A stretch of DNA of 64,000 bases from Streptomyces naganishii JCM 4654 (GCF_014650575.1 NZ_BMVF01000024.1:39992-103991), one strand, 5' to 3'. Shown: positions 16,779 through 27,828, counted from the stretch's first letter. Notes: generated from the letters alone by a model not told the origin. Made by a program: numbers and translations.

Positions 16779-17975
16779 TCAGACCTCGCGTACGCCCCGG
16801 CGCCAGACCTGGGTGACCAGGGGGACGCCCGGGCGGTAGGCCAGGTGGACGTGGCTCGGGGCGTCGAGGACGGCGAGGTCGGCGCGGGCGCCGGGGGCGA
16901 GACGGCCGACGTCGGTGCGGCGCAGGGCGGCGGCGCCGCCCGCGGTCGCCGACCACAGCGCCTCGTCCGGCGTCATGCCCATGTCCCGCACGGCGAGCGC
17001 GACGCAGAACGGCACCGACGAGGTGTACGACGAGCCCGGGTTGCAGTCGGTGGACAGGGCCACGGTGACCCCGGCGTCCAGGAGGCGGCGGGCGTCGGGC
17101 CACTGGGCGCGGGTGGAGAACTCGGCGCCCGGCAGCAGCGTGGCGACCGTGGAGCTGTTGGCCAGGGCGTCCACGTCCGCGTCCGTGAGGTGGGTGCAGT
17201 GGTCGGCGCTGGCCGCGTCGAGCTCGACGGCGAGCTGCACGCCGGGGCCGTGGGAGAGCTGGTTGGCGTGGACGCGCGGGTGCAGTCCCCTGGCCTTGCC
17301 CGCGGTGAGGATCGCGCGGGCCTGGTCGCCGTCGAAGGCGCCCTTCTCGCAGAAGACGTCGATCCAGCGGGCGTGCGGGGCGCAGGCGTCCAGCATCTCG
17401 CCGGTGACCAGGTCCACGTAGGCGGCCGGGTCCCCGGCGTAGTCGGGGGAGACGATGTGGGCGCCTAGGTAGGTGACCTCGTCGGTGTGGCGGGCGGCGA
17501 TGCGCAGGGCCCGGGACTCGTCGGCGACGGTCAGGCCGTAGCCGGACTTGGTCTCGAAGGTGGTGGTGCCCTGGCGCAGCGCCTCGGCGAGGTGGCGGGT
17601 GAGGTTGGCCTCCAGTTCCGCGTCGCCGGCGGCGCGGGTGGCGGCGACGGTGGTGCGGATGCCGCCGGCGCTGTAGGCGCGGCCGGACATGCGGGCGTTG
17701 AACTCCTCGGTGCGGTCGCCCGCGAAGACGAGGTGGGAGTGGGAGTCGACGAAGCCCGGGATCACCGCGCGGCCGCCGGCGTCGACACGGTTGTCAGTGG
17801 CGGGTGCTTTCCTTGACTCACCGGTCCACACGACCCGGTCGCCCTCGATGACGACGGCCGCGTCCCGGACCAGACCGAGAGGGGAACCGTCGCCGAGGGA
17901 GGGGTCGTTGGTGACCAGCGTGGCGATGTTGTCGATGACGGTGCTCGCACCGGTGCTGCTGCTCGCGCTGCTCAT
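16779..17975 (-). CDS. hutI: Imidazolonepropionase
   Basis: HutI hydrolyses 4-imidazolone-5-propionate to N-formimino-L-glutamate, the third step of histidine breakdown. The 398-residue protein has the amidohydrolase metal motif in FVDSHSHLVFAGDR (H79, H81), the family's ETKSGYGL and HANQLSHGPG (metal His), and the C-terminal STDCNPGSSYT with the active-site Asp. Start at the ATG at 17975 follows a run of GACACC repeats; the nearest AAGGA is about 14 nt away, so initiation may be weak. It is the last gene of the hutU-M20-hutF-hutI run and lies 38 nt after hutF. Confidence 0.94.
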   Translation of the reverse strand: MSSASSSTGASTVIDNIATLVTNDPSLGDGSPLGLVRDAAVVIEGDRVVWTGESRKAPATDNRVDAGGRAVIPGFVDSHSHLVFAGDRTEEFNARMSGRAYSAGGIRTTVAATRAAGDAELEANLTRHLAEALRQGTTTFETKSGYGLTVADESRALRIAARHTDEVTYLGAHIVSPDYAGDPAAYVDLVTGEMLDACAPHARWIDVFCEKGAFDGDQARAILTAGKARGLHPRVHANQLSHGPGVQLAVELDAASADHCTHLTDADVDALANSSTVATLLPGAEFSTRAQWPDARRLLDAGVTVALSTDCNPGSSYTSSVPFCVALAVRDMGMTPDEALWSATAGGAAALRRTDVGRLAPGARADLAVLDAPSHVHLAYRPGVPLVTQVWRRGVREV

Positions 17976-18013
17976 GGTGTCGGTGTCCGTGTCCTTCGGG
18001 ATGACGGTGGGAT

Positions 18014-19363
18014 TCAGCCGCGCAGGGCTTCGACGGCGGCGCTCAGCGCCCGCGGCACATCGGGCACGAGGGCGTGGACTCCGTCGCGCACGACGTGCCG
18101 TCCGGCCACGACGGTGTGCCGCACATCGGCCGCCGTCGCCGCGAATACGGCAGTCTCGGCGCCCAGCCTGGGCAGTGTCCCCGCGGTCCTGACGGAGTCC
18201 AGCGCGATCGTCGTGAAGTCGGCGAGCGCGCCCGGGGCGAGGCTGCCCGCGTCGCTCCAGCCGAGCGCCGCGTGGCCGTCCGCGGTGGCCGCGCGCAGCA
18301 GGGCGGCGGCGGTCCAGTGGCCCCGGCTGCGGGTGCGCAGCCGTTCGTCCAGCTCCATCGCGCGCGCCTCTTCGAGTACGTCGACGACGGCGTGGCTGTC
18401 GGAGCCGAGGCTGAGCGGGGAGCCGGCGCGCTGGAGGGCGACGGCGGGCCCGATGCCGTCGGCCAGGTCCCGTTCGGTGGTGGGGCACATGCAGGTGCCG
18501 GTGCCCGAGCCGCCGAGCAGGGCGATGTCGTCGCCGGTGAGGTGGGTGTTGTGCACGCCGGTGGTGCGCGGGCCGAGGACGCCGTGGTCGGCGAGGAGCC
18601 GGGTCGGGGTGCATCCGTGGGCCTGGAGGCAGGCGTCGTTCTCGGCGGTCTGCTCGGACAGGTGCACGTGGAGCGGGGCCCGCCGCTCCTCGGCCCACCG
18701 CGCCACCGTCGCCAGCTCCCGCGCGGGCACGGCCCGCACCGAGTGCACGGCGGCGCCGATCCGCGCGTGATCCTGCTCCTTGAGAACTGAACAGCGTTCG
18801 GCCCAGGCCTCGGCGCTCCCGTCGGAGAAGCGGAGCTGGTGGGTGCCGGGAGGCTGCCCGAAGCCGGCGGACAGGTAGCAGGTGTCCAGGAGGGTGATGC
18901 GGATGCCGGCCTCGGCGGCGGCCGCGATCAGGGCCTCGCCCATCACGTTGGGGTCGGCGTACGGGGTGCCGCCGGGGGCGTGGTGGACGTAGTGGAACTC
19001 GCCCACGGCCGTGATCCCGGCCAGCGCCATCTCCGCGTACACCGCGCGGGCCAGCGCGTGGTAGTTCTCCGGGGTGAGCCGGTCGGCGGTGGCGTACATG
19101 ACCTCGCGCCAGGTCCAGAAGGTGCCCGAGCCGACCTGGACGGTGCTGCGCAGGGCGCGGTGGAAGGCGTGGCTGTGGGCGTTGGCGAGGCCGGGCAGGG
19201 TGAGGCCGCGCAGGGGCTCGGCGCCCGGCGGCGGGGCGCTCACGTCCGGGCGGAGGGCCACGATGCGGCCGTCGTGCACGTCGAGGGCCACGCCCGGCTC
19301 GACGTGCGTGCCGAGCCAGGCCTGCTCCAGCCAGTACGTCCGTGTCCGCTCGGTGGGGGTCAC
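18014..19363 (-). CDS. hutF: Formimidoylglutamate deiminase
   Basis: HutF removes ammonia from N-formimino-L-glutamate, giving N-formyl-L-glutamate. The 449-residue amidohydrolase shows the metal triad start LANAHSHAFHRALR (H63, H65), the TFWTWREVMY substrate loop, HVHLSEQTAEND, GVHNTHLTGDDI and the catalytic Asp in SLGSDSHAVVDV. The GTG at 19363 overlaps the upstream gene's stop by 4 nt. Its presence means this organism uses the five-step (formylglutamate) route rather than direct HutG formiminoglutamase. Confidence 0.94.
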   Translation of the reverse strand: MTPTERTRTYWLEQAWLGTHVEPGVALDVHDGRIVALRPDVSAPPPGAEPLRGLTLPGLANAHSHAFHRALRSTVQVGSGTFWTWREVMYATADRLTPENYHALARAVYAEMALAGITAVGEFHYVHHAPGGTPYADPNVMGEALIAAAAEAGIRITLLDTCYLSAGFGQPPGTHQLRFSDGSAEAWAERCSVLKEQDHARIGAAVHSVRAVPARELATVARWAEERRAPLHVHLSEQTAENDACLQAHGCTPTRLLADHGVLGPRTTGVHNTHLTGDDIALLGGSGTGTCMCPTTERDLADGIGPAVALQRAGSPLSLGSDSHAVVDVLEEARAMELDERLRTRSRGHWTAAALLRAATADGHAALGWSDAGSLAPGALADFTTIALDSVRTAGTLPRLGAETAVFAATAADVRHTVVAGRHVVRDGVHALVPDVPRALSAAVEALRG

Positions 19364-20591
19364 GTGCAGGCCAGTCCTTCCAGTACGTCGGCGAGTGCGC
19401 GCACCCCGGCCACGCAGTCGTCCTCGGCCGCGAACTCGGCCGGGGAGTGCGAGACGCCGGTGGGGTTGCGCACGAACAGCATGGCGGTCGGGATGCTCCC
19501 GGAGAGGATTCCGGCGTCGTGTCCGGCGCCGGTGCCCAGGACGGGTACCCGTATCTCGCGGTCCCTGCCGTCCCCGCCGCCCGTGCCCAGGATGCGGGCG
19601 AGCTCGTCGCGCAGGGCGTGGTCGAACTCGACGACCGGGGTGAAGGACTCGCGCACCACGTCGAGGTCGACGCCGTGCGCGGCGGCGTACTCGCGGGCCG
19701 CCTTCTCGATGCCGGTGACCACGGTGTCCAGGGTCGGCTGGTCGGCGGCGCGGGAGTCGAGCCAGCCGCGCACCAGGGACGGGATCGCGTTGACCCCGTT
19801 CGGCTCCACGGCGATCTTGCCGAAGGTGGCGACGGCGCCGGCGAGTGCGGCCTCGCGGCGCGCGGCGAGCACGGTCTCGGCGTACGACAGCATCGGGTCG
19901 TGGCGGTCCACCAGCCGGGTCGTGCCGGCGTGGTTGGCCTCGCCGCGGAAGTCGAACCGCCAGCGCCCGTGCGGCCAGATGGCGCCGGCCACGCCCACCG
20001 CGTCCCCGGTGAGGTCCAGGGCGCGGCCCTGTTCGACGTGCAGTTCCACGAAGGCGCCGATGCGGGCGAGCCGCTCGGGGTCGGGGCCGATGGCCTCGGG
20101 GTCGTAGCCGGCGGCCTCCATGGCCTTCGGCAGGGTGACGCCGTCCGCGTCGGTCAGCCGGTGCGCCTGCTCGACGGTGAGGTGCCCGGCCGTGAGCCGC
20201 GACCCGACGCAGGCGAGCCCGAACCGCGCGCCCTCCTCGTCGCCGAAGTTGACGACCGCGAGGGGCTTGGTGAACCGCGCTCCCCTGGCGCGCAGTTCGT
20301 CGAGGGCGGCGAAGGAGGAGACCACGCCGAGGGGTCCGTCGAAGGCGCCGCCGTCGGGCACGGAGTCCAGGTGGGACCCGGTGACGACGGCGTCACCGGC
20401 GGCCGGGTCCCCGAGCCAGGCCCACTGGTTGCCGTTGCGGTCGGCCTCGTAGGCGAGCCCGCGCGACTCGGCCTGCTCGCGGAACCAGGCGCGGCACTCC
20501 GCGTCCGCTCCGGTCCAGGCGAAGCGCCGGTAGCCGCCGGAGGCGAAGCTGCGGCCGACCGGCAGCAGCTCCGCCCACATGCCGTGGAAGC

Positions 20592-20595
<4 letters not shown>
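19360..20595 (-). CDS. M20-family amidohydrolase (allantoate amidohydrolase-like), candidate N-formylglutamate hydrolase
   Basis: The 411-residue enzyme is a binuclear metal hydrolase of the allantoate amidohydrolase/beta-ureidopropionase group. It has GSHLDSVPDGGAFDGPLGV (H75, D77, D86), NFGDEEGARFG, FVELHVEQG and the C-terminal GTGAGHDAGIL. Homologues are annotated as allantoate amidohydrolases. Here it sits between hutU and hutF with 4-nt overlaps on both sides, and no HutG-like N-formylglutamate deformylase is in the cluster. I infer that its substrate is N-formyl-L-glutamate (or N-formimino-L-glutamate), not allantoate. The family call is firm; the substrate is not. Confidence 0.85.
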
Positions 20596-22310
<1,715 letters not shown>

Positions 22311-22455
22311 GGTCTGCCTCCTGAGGGATGGGTTCCCCGGCTGCGGGGTCCGGCTGATTGTTGCTGCTGTTATTCACATCCTGACCCGCTGAATATAACT
22401 AGTCAATACGTCGGCGCGTACGGCACGGGCACGCCCCGGGTGTTTGGCTTGGGGC

Positions 22456-23955
22456 ATGGCTGCCGGCATCGACGGGACGGGGGACGACGGCATGGGCGAG
22501 GGCACGGGTGAAGGCATGCGCGAGGGCATGGACGACGGCACGGGCCACAGCGTCGGCGACGGCGTCGGGGGGCGGCGCCACGGTGACGGGGCGGGCCCCG
22601 CGGACCGGGCGCGGGCCCGGCGGCGGGACGAGGCGGTGCGGGCCGCGGTGGAGTGCGGGCTGCTCGGGCCCGGCACGCCCCTGGTGGGCCTGCTCGACGT
22701 GCGGGGCATCCGGGAGTCGGCGGCCGCACTGAGGGAGGCGTTCGAGGCGGTGGTGGCGCCGGGCACCCCGGTCCTGCACGCCTTCGCGGTGAAGGCCACC
22801 CCGCTCGTGCCCGTGCTGCGGCTGCTGCACGAGGAGGGCGTCGGCGCCGAGGTGGCCAGCCCCGGCGAGCTGGCGCTGGCCCGCGCGGCCGGGGTGCCGC
22901 CCGCCGCCACCGTGCTCGACTCCCCCGCCAAGACCGGGGCCGAGCTGCGCGAGGCGCTGGAGCTGGGGATCGCCGTCAACGCGGACAACCCCCAGGAGCT
23001 CGACCGCATCGACGCCCTCGTGGGGTCCTGCCCCTCCCCCCGCTCACCGCTGGGTATCCGGGTGAACCCGCAGGTCGGCGGGGGCTCCATCGAGGCGCTG
23101 TCGACGGCGACGGCCACCTCCAAGTTCGGGGTGGCCCTGCGCGACGAGGGGGCGCGCGAGTGGGTGGTGCGCGCCTGCCTGGACCGCCCGTGGCTGACCC
23201 GGCTGCACGCCCACACCGGTTCGCAGGGCATCCCGCTGTCCCTGATGGCGCAGGGCGCGGCCCGCACGTACGCGCTCGCCGAGGAGATCAACGCGCGTGC
23301 CGGGCGGCGGCAGATCGACACCCTCGACATCGGCGGCGGCCTGCCGGTGAACTTCGGCTCGGAGGCGACGGCGCCGACCTACGCGCAGTACGCGCGGCTG
23401 CTGGCCGAGGTGGTGCCGGGACTGTTCGACGGGCGGTACGGGCTGGTCACCGAGTTCGGCCGGTCGCTGCTGGCCAAGCAGGGCACGGTGGTGGCGCGGG
23501 TGGAGTACACCAAGAGCGCCGGCGGGCGGCCGGTCGCGGTGACGCACGCGGGCGTGCAGGTGGCCACGCGCACCGTCTACGCGCCCGGGGCGTGGCCGCT
23601 GCGGCTGGCCGCGTACGACGCGAAGGGGCGGCCCAAGAGCGGGCCGGAGGCGGTGCAGGACGTGGCCGGCCCCGCCTGTTTCGCCGGCGACCTGCTCGCC
23701 GAGGCCCGCGCGCTGCCGCTGCTCGAACCGGGCGACCATGTGGCGGCGCTGGACACGGGCGCGTACTACTTCGCGCACCACTACGCCTACAACTCCCTGC
23801 CCCGGCCGGGCATTTACGGCTTCGCCCCGGACGGCTCGGGCGGGGTCGCCTTCGCCACCGCGCGCGAGCCGCAGGCGCCCGAGGAGATCGTGACGGAGGC
23901 CGGAGGGGCGCACGCCTCGGCGCTCACCACCCTGCGCGCGTCCGGGCGCCCTTGA
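22456..23955 (+). CDS. PLP-dependent decarboxylase of the diaminopimelate decarboxylase (LysA) family
   Basis: The 499-residue enzyme is a fold-III PLP protein. Seen: the PLP lysine K113 in HAFAVKATPLV, LDSPAKTGAEL, HTGSQGIPLS, DIGGGLPVNFG for phosphate binding, TEFGRSLL, and CFAGDLL, where the Cys of the second subunit enters the active site. The first 50 residues are a Gly/Asp/Met-rich repeat with no homology value. Diaminopimelate is the family's usual substrate, but the lysine-pathway lysA normally lies elsewhere in Streptomyces, so another amino acid is possible. I used the ATG at 22456; a TTG at 22444 is in frame. Divergent from hutU. Confidence 0.83.
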   Translation: MAAGIDGTGDDGMGEGTGEGMREGMDDGTGHSVGDGVGGRRHGDGAGPADRARARRRDEAVRAAVECGLLGPGTPLVGLLDVRGIRESAAALREAFEAVVAPGTPVLHAFAVKATPLVPVLRLLHEEGVGAEVASPGELALARAAGVPPAATVLDSPAKTGAELREALELGIAVNADNPQELDRIDALVGSCPSPRSPLGIRVNPQVGGGSIEALSTATATSKFGVALRDEGAREWVVRACLDRPWLTRLHAHTGSQGIPLSLMAQGAARTYALAEEINARAGRRQIDTLDIGGGLPVNFGSEATAPTYAQYARLLAEVVPGLFDGRYGLVTEFGRSLLAKQGTVVARVEYTKSAGGRPVAVTHAGVQVATRTVYAPGAWPLRLAAYDAKGRPKSGPEAVQDVAGPACFAGDLLAEARALPLLEPGDHVAALDTGAYYFAHHYAYNSLPRPGIYGFAPDGSGGVAFATAREPQAPEEIVTEAGGAHASALTTLRASGRP

Positions 23956-23994
23956 GGCACACCGACAGCACCGGGTGCAACTGGTGTGAAACAC

Positions 23995-24008
23995 GGGTCA
24001 GTTGACCC
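23995..24008. promoter_or_regulatory. Inverted repeat upstream of the roadblock operon, possible operator
   Basis: GGGTCA, GT, TGACCC is a perfect dyad inside a larger one (CAACTG at 23978-23983 with CAGTTG at 23999-24004). It lies about 120 bp before the first roadblock gene. A TAGCGT -10-like box at 24078-24083 is downstream of it. Confidence 0.4.
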
Positions 24009-24125
24009 ACATTAGCCCCTCGGTCGCATGTTCCACCGGAAAATGCCGTAACCCCCCTGACTTTCGCACACGGTGCGTAGCGTCGGCATCACTCAGCCGA
24101 AACCCCAGGCGGGAGGGGAACAACG

Positions 24126-24518
24126 GTGCCCGGAATCGACGAGTGCCTCCTGGAAGCCATGCGGCTGCCCGGTGCCAGAGGCGCCGCGCTGGTCGACTGG
24201 ACGAGCGGTCTTGCCCTGGGCACCGTGGGCGAGTCCCCGGGCGGCGACCACGAGACGACCGCGGCGGAGGCCGCCGAGCTGGCCCGGCTGGCCGCCGAGC
24301 ACGGGGCGTTCGCCTCCGCCGACGACCCCGGGGGCGAGCGGCCCCCGGTCGAGGACCTCATCGTCAGCAACCGCGACAGCTACCACCTGCTGCGCTTCGT
24401 GGACACCTCCTTCGACAGCAGCGTGTTCCTGCACCTGTGGCTGGCCCGTTCGGACGGCAACCTGGCCCTGGCCCGGATACGCATGGGCGAGATGGCGCAG
24501 CGGCTGGTGCTGGGATGA
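24126..24518 (+). CDS. Roadblock/LC7-family protein 1
   Basis: The 130-residue protein has a roadblock fold: an amphipathic N-terminal helix, then GAALVDWTSGLALGTVG, VEDLIVSNRDSYHLLRFV and a last helix LARIRMGEMAQRLVLG. Roadblock proteins bind small Ras-like GTPases; in Streptomyces they are known from the conservon (cvn) operons. GTG at 24126 is preceded by GGAGGGG. It is the first of four genes in one strand-wise run, and its closest relative here is the protein at 25885-26259, sharing VDxTSGxALGTxG. Confidence 0.82.
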   Translation: MPGIDECLLEAMRLPGARGAALVDWTSGLALGTVGESPGGDHETTAAEAAELARLAAEHGAFASADDPGGERPPVEDLIVSNRDSYHLLRFVDTSFDSSVFLHLWLARSDGNLALARIRMGEMAQRLVLG

Positions 24519-25348
24519 CCGTGGTCGACACTCCCCCGCCCCGCCTGCCGGTGCGGCACCGGGCGGTCGCCGCCGAGCGGGCCTGGGGCGGCGTCTCACC
24601 GATGCTGACCCGGCTCGCCGCCGAGCAGGCCACCGGCGTCCTCGTCCGCGAGCGCGGCACCCTCTACCTGGACGAGGGCCGCGTCGTGCACGCCGAGAGC
24701 CCGCTCTCCCCCGGCCTGGACGCACTGCTCACCGCCAACGGCACACTGGGCGCCGACGCCTGGCGTGACGCCCTCTCCCGCGCCGACGACCAGCGGGGCG
24801 CCGCCCACCTGCTGCTGGCCGGCGGCCATCTGACCAAGGGCGCCCTCCAGCTCTGCCACCTGAGCGCGGTCTACGACGCCGGGTACTTCGCCCTCGCCCC
24901 GAGCAGCACCCCGGGCCGCTTCCGCTACGGCATCGCCCACCGGATCGGCCCGGTCCTGCCCGTCCCGGTCTCCGCCCTGGAGCGCGAGACGGTCCGCCGC
25001 CGCGGCCTGCTGCACCGCATCTGGCCCGACACCCGCGCGGACAGCTCCCCGCTGGTGCGGACGTACGCGACCGCGGCGCCACGGCTCACCGCGCGCCAGC
25101 ACGCCCTGCTGGAGCTCGTCGACGGCACCCGCACCGCGCCCCAGCTGGCCCGGGCGCTGGGGCGGCAGGCCTTCCACACGCTGGTGGACGTCCGCCGCCT
25201 GGTGGCCGCCGGGCTCATCGCACCCCGGCAGGTCCCCGAACGGGAGGCGACCGCACCGGCGCCCGCCCTCGCCGACCGCCTCGCCCACACCACCGACCCC
25301 CACATCACGCTGCTGAAAAGGCTCAGGGATGCGCTGGAGGCCCTTTGA
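24515..25348 (+). CDS. DUF4388/winged-helix-like regulatory protein of the roadblock cluster
   Basis: The 277-residue protein overlaps the previous stop by 4 nt (ATGA). Residues 25-75 (LTRLAAEQATGVLVRERGTLYLDEGRVVHAES) resemble the DUF4388/PATAN module, which often joins signalling proteins. Near 190-230, QHALLELVDGTRTAPQLARALG and the helix after it read as a small winged helix, as seen in DUF4388 proteins. I infer a signalling adaptor that works with the roadblock proteins on each side. The exact function is unknown. Confidence 0.68.
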   Translation: MTVVDTPPPRLPVRHRAVAAERAWGGVSPMLTRLAAEQATGVLVRERGTLYLDEGRVVHAESPLSPGLDALLTANGTLGADAWRDALSRADDQRGAAHLLLAGGHLTKGALQLCHLSAVYDAGYFALAPSSTPGRFRYGIAHRIGPVLPVPVSALERETVRRRGLLHRIWPDTRADSSPLVRTYATAAPRLTARQHALLELVDGTRTAPQLARALGRQAFHTLVDVRRLVAAGLIAPRQVPEREATAPAPALADRLAHTTDPHITLLKRLRDALEAL

Positions 25349-25361
25349 AAGGAGACACCGG

Positions 25362-25865
25362 ATGGCAGCCGAGCCCGAGATCCTGGACGAACTGCGCCGA
25401 CTGAGGGCCCGCGTCCCACAGCTCACCGGCGCCCTCGCCGCGAGCGTCGACGGCCTGGTCCTGGCCCACGACACCCCGGGCGTGGAACCGGAGAGCGTGG
25501 CGGCCCTGACCGCCACGGCGCTCGGCGTCGCCGTGCGGATGGCGGACGTCACCGGCCAGGGCGACCTGCGCGAACTGCTCGTGCGGGGCGTCTACGGATA
25601 CGTCGCCACCTACGCGGCCGGCCGCACCGCCGTGCTGACGCTGCTCGCCCAGGACCGCGTCAACGTCGGCCGGCTGCACCTGGAGGGCCGCCGGGCCGGC
25701 GCCCGCATCGGCGAACTCGTCGACGCCGAGGCGACGGCGCGCGACGCCGGCAAGGCCGCCGCCAGGACGGCGAAACCGGCGGCCAGGACCGCCGCCCCAC
25801 GGACCAGAACCACGCGCGCGCCCCGCACCACGGGCACCAGCGCGCCCACCACCACCGAAAGTTAG
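25362..25865 (+). CDS. Roadblock/LC7-family protein 2 with basic Ala-rich tail
   Basis: The first 115 of 167 residues form a roadblock domain (LRARVPQLTGALAASVDGLVLAHD, GVYGYVATYAAGRTAVLTLL). The last 45 residues are a repetitive, strongly basic tail of the type AGKAAARTAKPAARTAAP that resembles actinobacterial histone-like tails; it could bind nucleic acid or the membrane. The ATG at 25362 has GAAAGGAG upstream, 13 nt after the preceding stop. Its roadblock part is closer to the conservon CvnB type than to proteins 1 and 3, judging by eye. Confidence 0.8.
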   Translation: MAAEPEILDELRRLRARVPQLTGALAASVDGLVLAHDTPGVEPESVAALTATALGVAVRMADVTGQGDLRELLVRGVYGYVATYAAGRTAVLTLLAQDRVNVGRLHLEGRRAGARIGELVDAEATARDAGKAAARTAKPAARTAAPRTRTTRAPRTTGTSAPTTTES

Positions 25866-25884
25866 AGAACAAGGAGACCCGGCC

Positions 25885-26259
25885 ATGGCCAACACCGAGA
25901 CCTGCCTGAAGGAATGCCTCGCCTCGATCGAGGGAGCGACCGGCGTAGCCCTGGTCGACTACACCAGCGGAATGGCGCTGGGCACGATGGGCGGCAGCAA
26001 GACCTTCGACCTGAACGTCGCCGCCGCCGGCAACACCGACGTGGTACGGGCGAAGATGCGCACCATGGAACACCTCGGCCTCAAGGGGCAGATCGAGGAC
26101 ATCCTGATCACCCTGAACGACCAGTACCACATGATCCGCCTGATCAGCGGCCGCGGCGGCAACGGCCTCTTCCTCTACCTCGCGCTGGACGCCAAGCGGG
26201 CCAACCTGGCGATGGCCCGCCACCAGCTCAAGAGGATCGAGGAGGACCTGGAGGTCTGA
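25885..26259 (+). CDS. Roadblock/LC7-family protein 3
   Basis: The 124-residue protein is a compact roadblock domain: LASIEGATGVALVDYTSGMALGTMGG, a middle helix MRTMEHLGLKGQIEDILI, and the end LALDAKRANLAMARHQLKRIEEDL. It begins 19 nt after protein 2, with AAGGAG upstream, and is the last gene of the run. It may form a heterodimer with protein 1, which shares its sequence pattern. No GTPase or kinase gene lies in the cluster, unlike a full conservon. Confidence 0.85.
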   Translation: MANTETCLKECLASIEGATGVALVDYTSGMALGTMGGSKTFDLNVAAAGNTDVVRAKMRTMEHLGLKGQIEDILITLNDQYHMIRLISGRGGNGLFLYLALDAKRANLAMARHQLKRIEEDLEV

Positions 26260-26267
26260 CCCGCAGA

Positions 26268-26852
26268 TCACACGAGCGCAGTGGTGCGGCGGCGCGCCCC
26301 GCCCGGGGCGGCGTCGCCGGCCGCGATGCCCGTACTGCGGTACGCCCTGACGGCCTTGCCCGCCGGGCGTCCGCCACGCCGGTCCAGCCAGTCGACGCGC
26401 ACCCACAGCAGCGCGTCCCCGGCCCGTTCCAGCCGGCCGATCCAGGCAGCCTTCAGCCGCAGCCCGCAGCCGGCGCCGGCCAGCAGCAGGCCGCCGGCCG
26501 CGGGCGCCGCGAAGGCGCTGCCGAGCGCGGCGAGGAACGCGAGCAGCAGCCACCAGCGGTGTCCCCGCCGCCAGTTGCGGACGCCGACCGCGCGGTCCTG
26601 GAGGACGTCGTACCGGCCCGCCCGGGCCGTTCCGCGGGCGAGTTCCCGGTAGCGCCGCCGCCGCACGCACGCCACGGCCGCCGCGCCCGTCAAGAACAGC
26701 GCGGCCCCCGCGAGCACTCCGATACGGCGCCCGGTCAGCCCCGGCACCAGCAGGCCGAGGCCCGCCGCGAACACCCCGGACCACCACATGGGCGCGGCCC
26801 CGGCGCGTACGACGACCGCCACCCGAACCAGTCCCTGACCTCCGCGTGCCAC
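26268..26852 (-). CDS. Small integral membrane protein, function unknown
   Basis: The 194-residue product has four probable membrane helices: WWSGVFAAGLGLLVPGL, IGVLAGAALFLTGAAAVACV, WWLLLAFLAALGSAFAAPA and AGGLLLAGAGC. These are linked by short basic loops, with a basic tail. The GTG at 26852 was chosen because GAGGAGGAGG lies 6 nt before it. It converges on the roadblock cluster (8 nt apart). I recognise no family. Confidence 0.7.
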   Translation of the reverse strand: MARGGQGLVRVAVVVRAGAAPMWWSGVFAAGLGLLVPGLTGRRIGVLAGAALFLTGAAAVACVRRRRYRELARGTARAGRYDVLQDRAVGVRNWRRGHRWWLLLAFLAALGSAFAAPAAGGLLLAGAGCGLRLKAAWIGRLERAGDALLWVRVDWLDRRGGRPAGKAVRAYRSTGIAAGDAAPGGARRRTTALV

Positions 26853-26985
26853 GTGCCGCCTCCTCCTCGTCCTGCCGTCCGGCACAGCCAGTCGGGGCGG
26901 GAGGTTAGCGGCCGTTGGTGAGACGAGTCTGAGAGCGGGCAGGCACGGACAGCGGGCAGGCCCCGGCGGTCCGGCCCCGGCGGGG

Positions 26986-27828
26986 CTACTCCACGAACAG
27001 CCCCCGCGCGGCCGCCGTCGCGTCGAACTCCTCCAGCCGGGCCTGCGCTTCGGGCAGGTGGTCGCACATGGCCTCCAGCAGCACCCGCCCGAGCAGCATC
27101 GGCGCGCACGCGGTGTCGAAGGCGAGCCCGGTGCCGACGGCAGCCGGCAGCAGCAGGTCGGAGTACTTCGCCACCGGCGCGAAGGCCGAGTCCGCGACGG
27201 TGACCACGGTCAGGCCCGCGTCCCGGGCGTAGGCGAGGGTGTCGACGACCTCGCGCGGGTGCCGCGGCAGCGCGAAGCACAGCAGCGCCGACGCCCCGGC
27301 CCGCACGGCGCCGTCGATACGGTCCTGGATCATCGTGCCGCCCTCGTTGAGCAGCCGTACGTCCGGGTGGACCTTGCCGGCGAAGTACGCGAAGCCGTAG
27401 GCCTGGGAGGCGGCGGCCCGCAGGCCGAGGACCGGCAGCGGGCGCGAGGCGGCGAGGACCTGCCCCGCCTGCCGCACCGGACGCGGGTCGGCCAGCGCCT
27501 GGGCCAGGTGCCGCAGGTTCTCGATCTCGGCCTCGACGGCCTGCTGGTACTCGTTGTACGCGGTCGCCCGCTCCGCCGGCTCGACGGGGGCGACCTCGCG
27601 CAGGTGCCGGCGCAGCGCCGGGTAGCCGTCGAAGCCCAGGGCGACGGCGAAACGGGTCACCGACGGCTGGCTGACCCCCGCCAGCTCGGCCAGTTCGACG
27701 CTGGACAGGAACGGCACGTCGGCGGCCCTGCGCACCATGCTGTGCGCGATGCGCCGCTGCGTCGGCGTGAGCCGGTGCCCCTCGAAGAGCGCCTGCAGCC
27801 GCGCGGCAGGACTGTCCGTCACGCTCAT
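26986..27828 (-). CDS. RpiR/MurR-family transcriptional regulator
   Basis: The 280-residue regulator has an N-terminal helix-turn-helix (LTPTQRRIAHSMV, then LSSVELAELAGVSQPSVTRFA). A SIS sugar-phosphate-binding domain follows, with VLGLRAAASQAYGFAYF, LLNEGGTMIQDRID and the ALLCFALPRHPREVVDTLAYA strand. Such proteins respond to phosphosugars. The ATG at 27828 has GGAGGGGGAG upstream. No obvious target gene is adjacent except the divergent membrane-protein gene. A palindrome in the promoter region is a candidate operator for autoregulation. Confidence 0.9.
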   Translation of the reverse strand: MSVTDSPAARLQALFEGHRLTPTQRRIAHSMVRRAADVPFLSSVELAELAGVSQPSVTRFAVALGFDGYPALRRHLREVAPVEPAERATAYNEYQQAVEAEIENLRHLAQALADPRPVRQAGQVLAASRPLPVLGLRAAASQAYGFAYFAGKVHPDVRLLNEGGTMIQDRIDGAVRAGASALLCFALPRHPREVVDTLAYARDAGLTVVTVADSAFAPVAKYSDLLLPAAVGTGLAFDTACAPMLLGRVLLEAMCDHLPEAQARLEEFDATAAARGLFVE

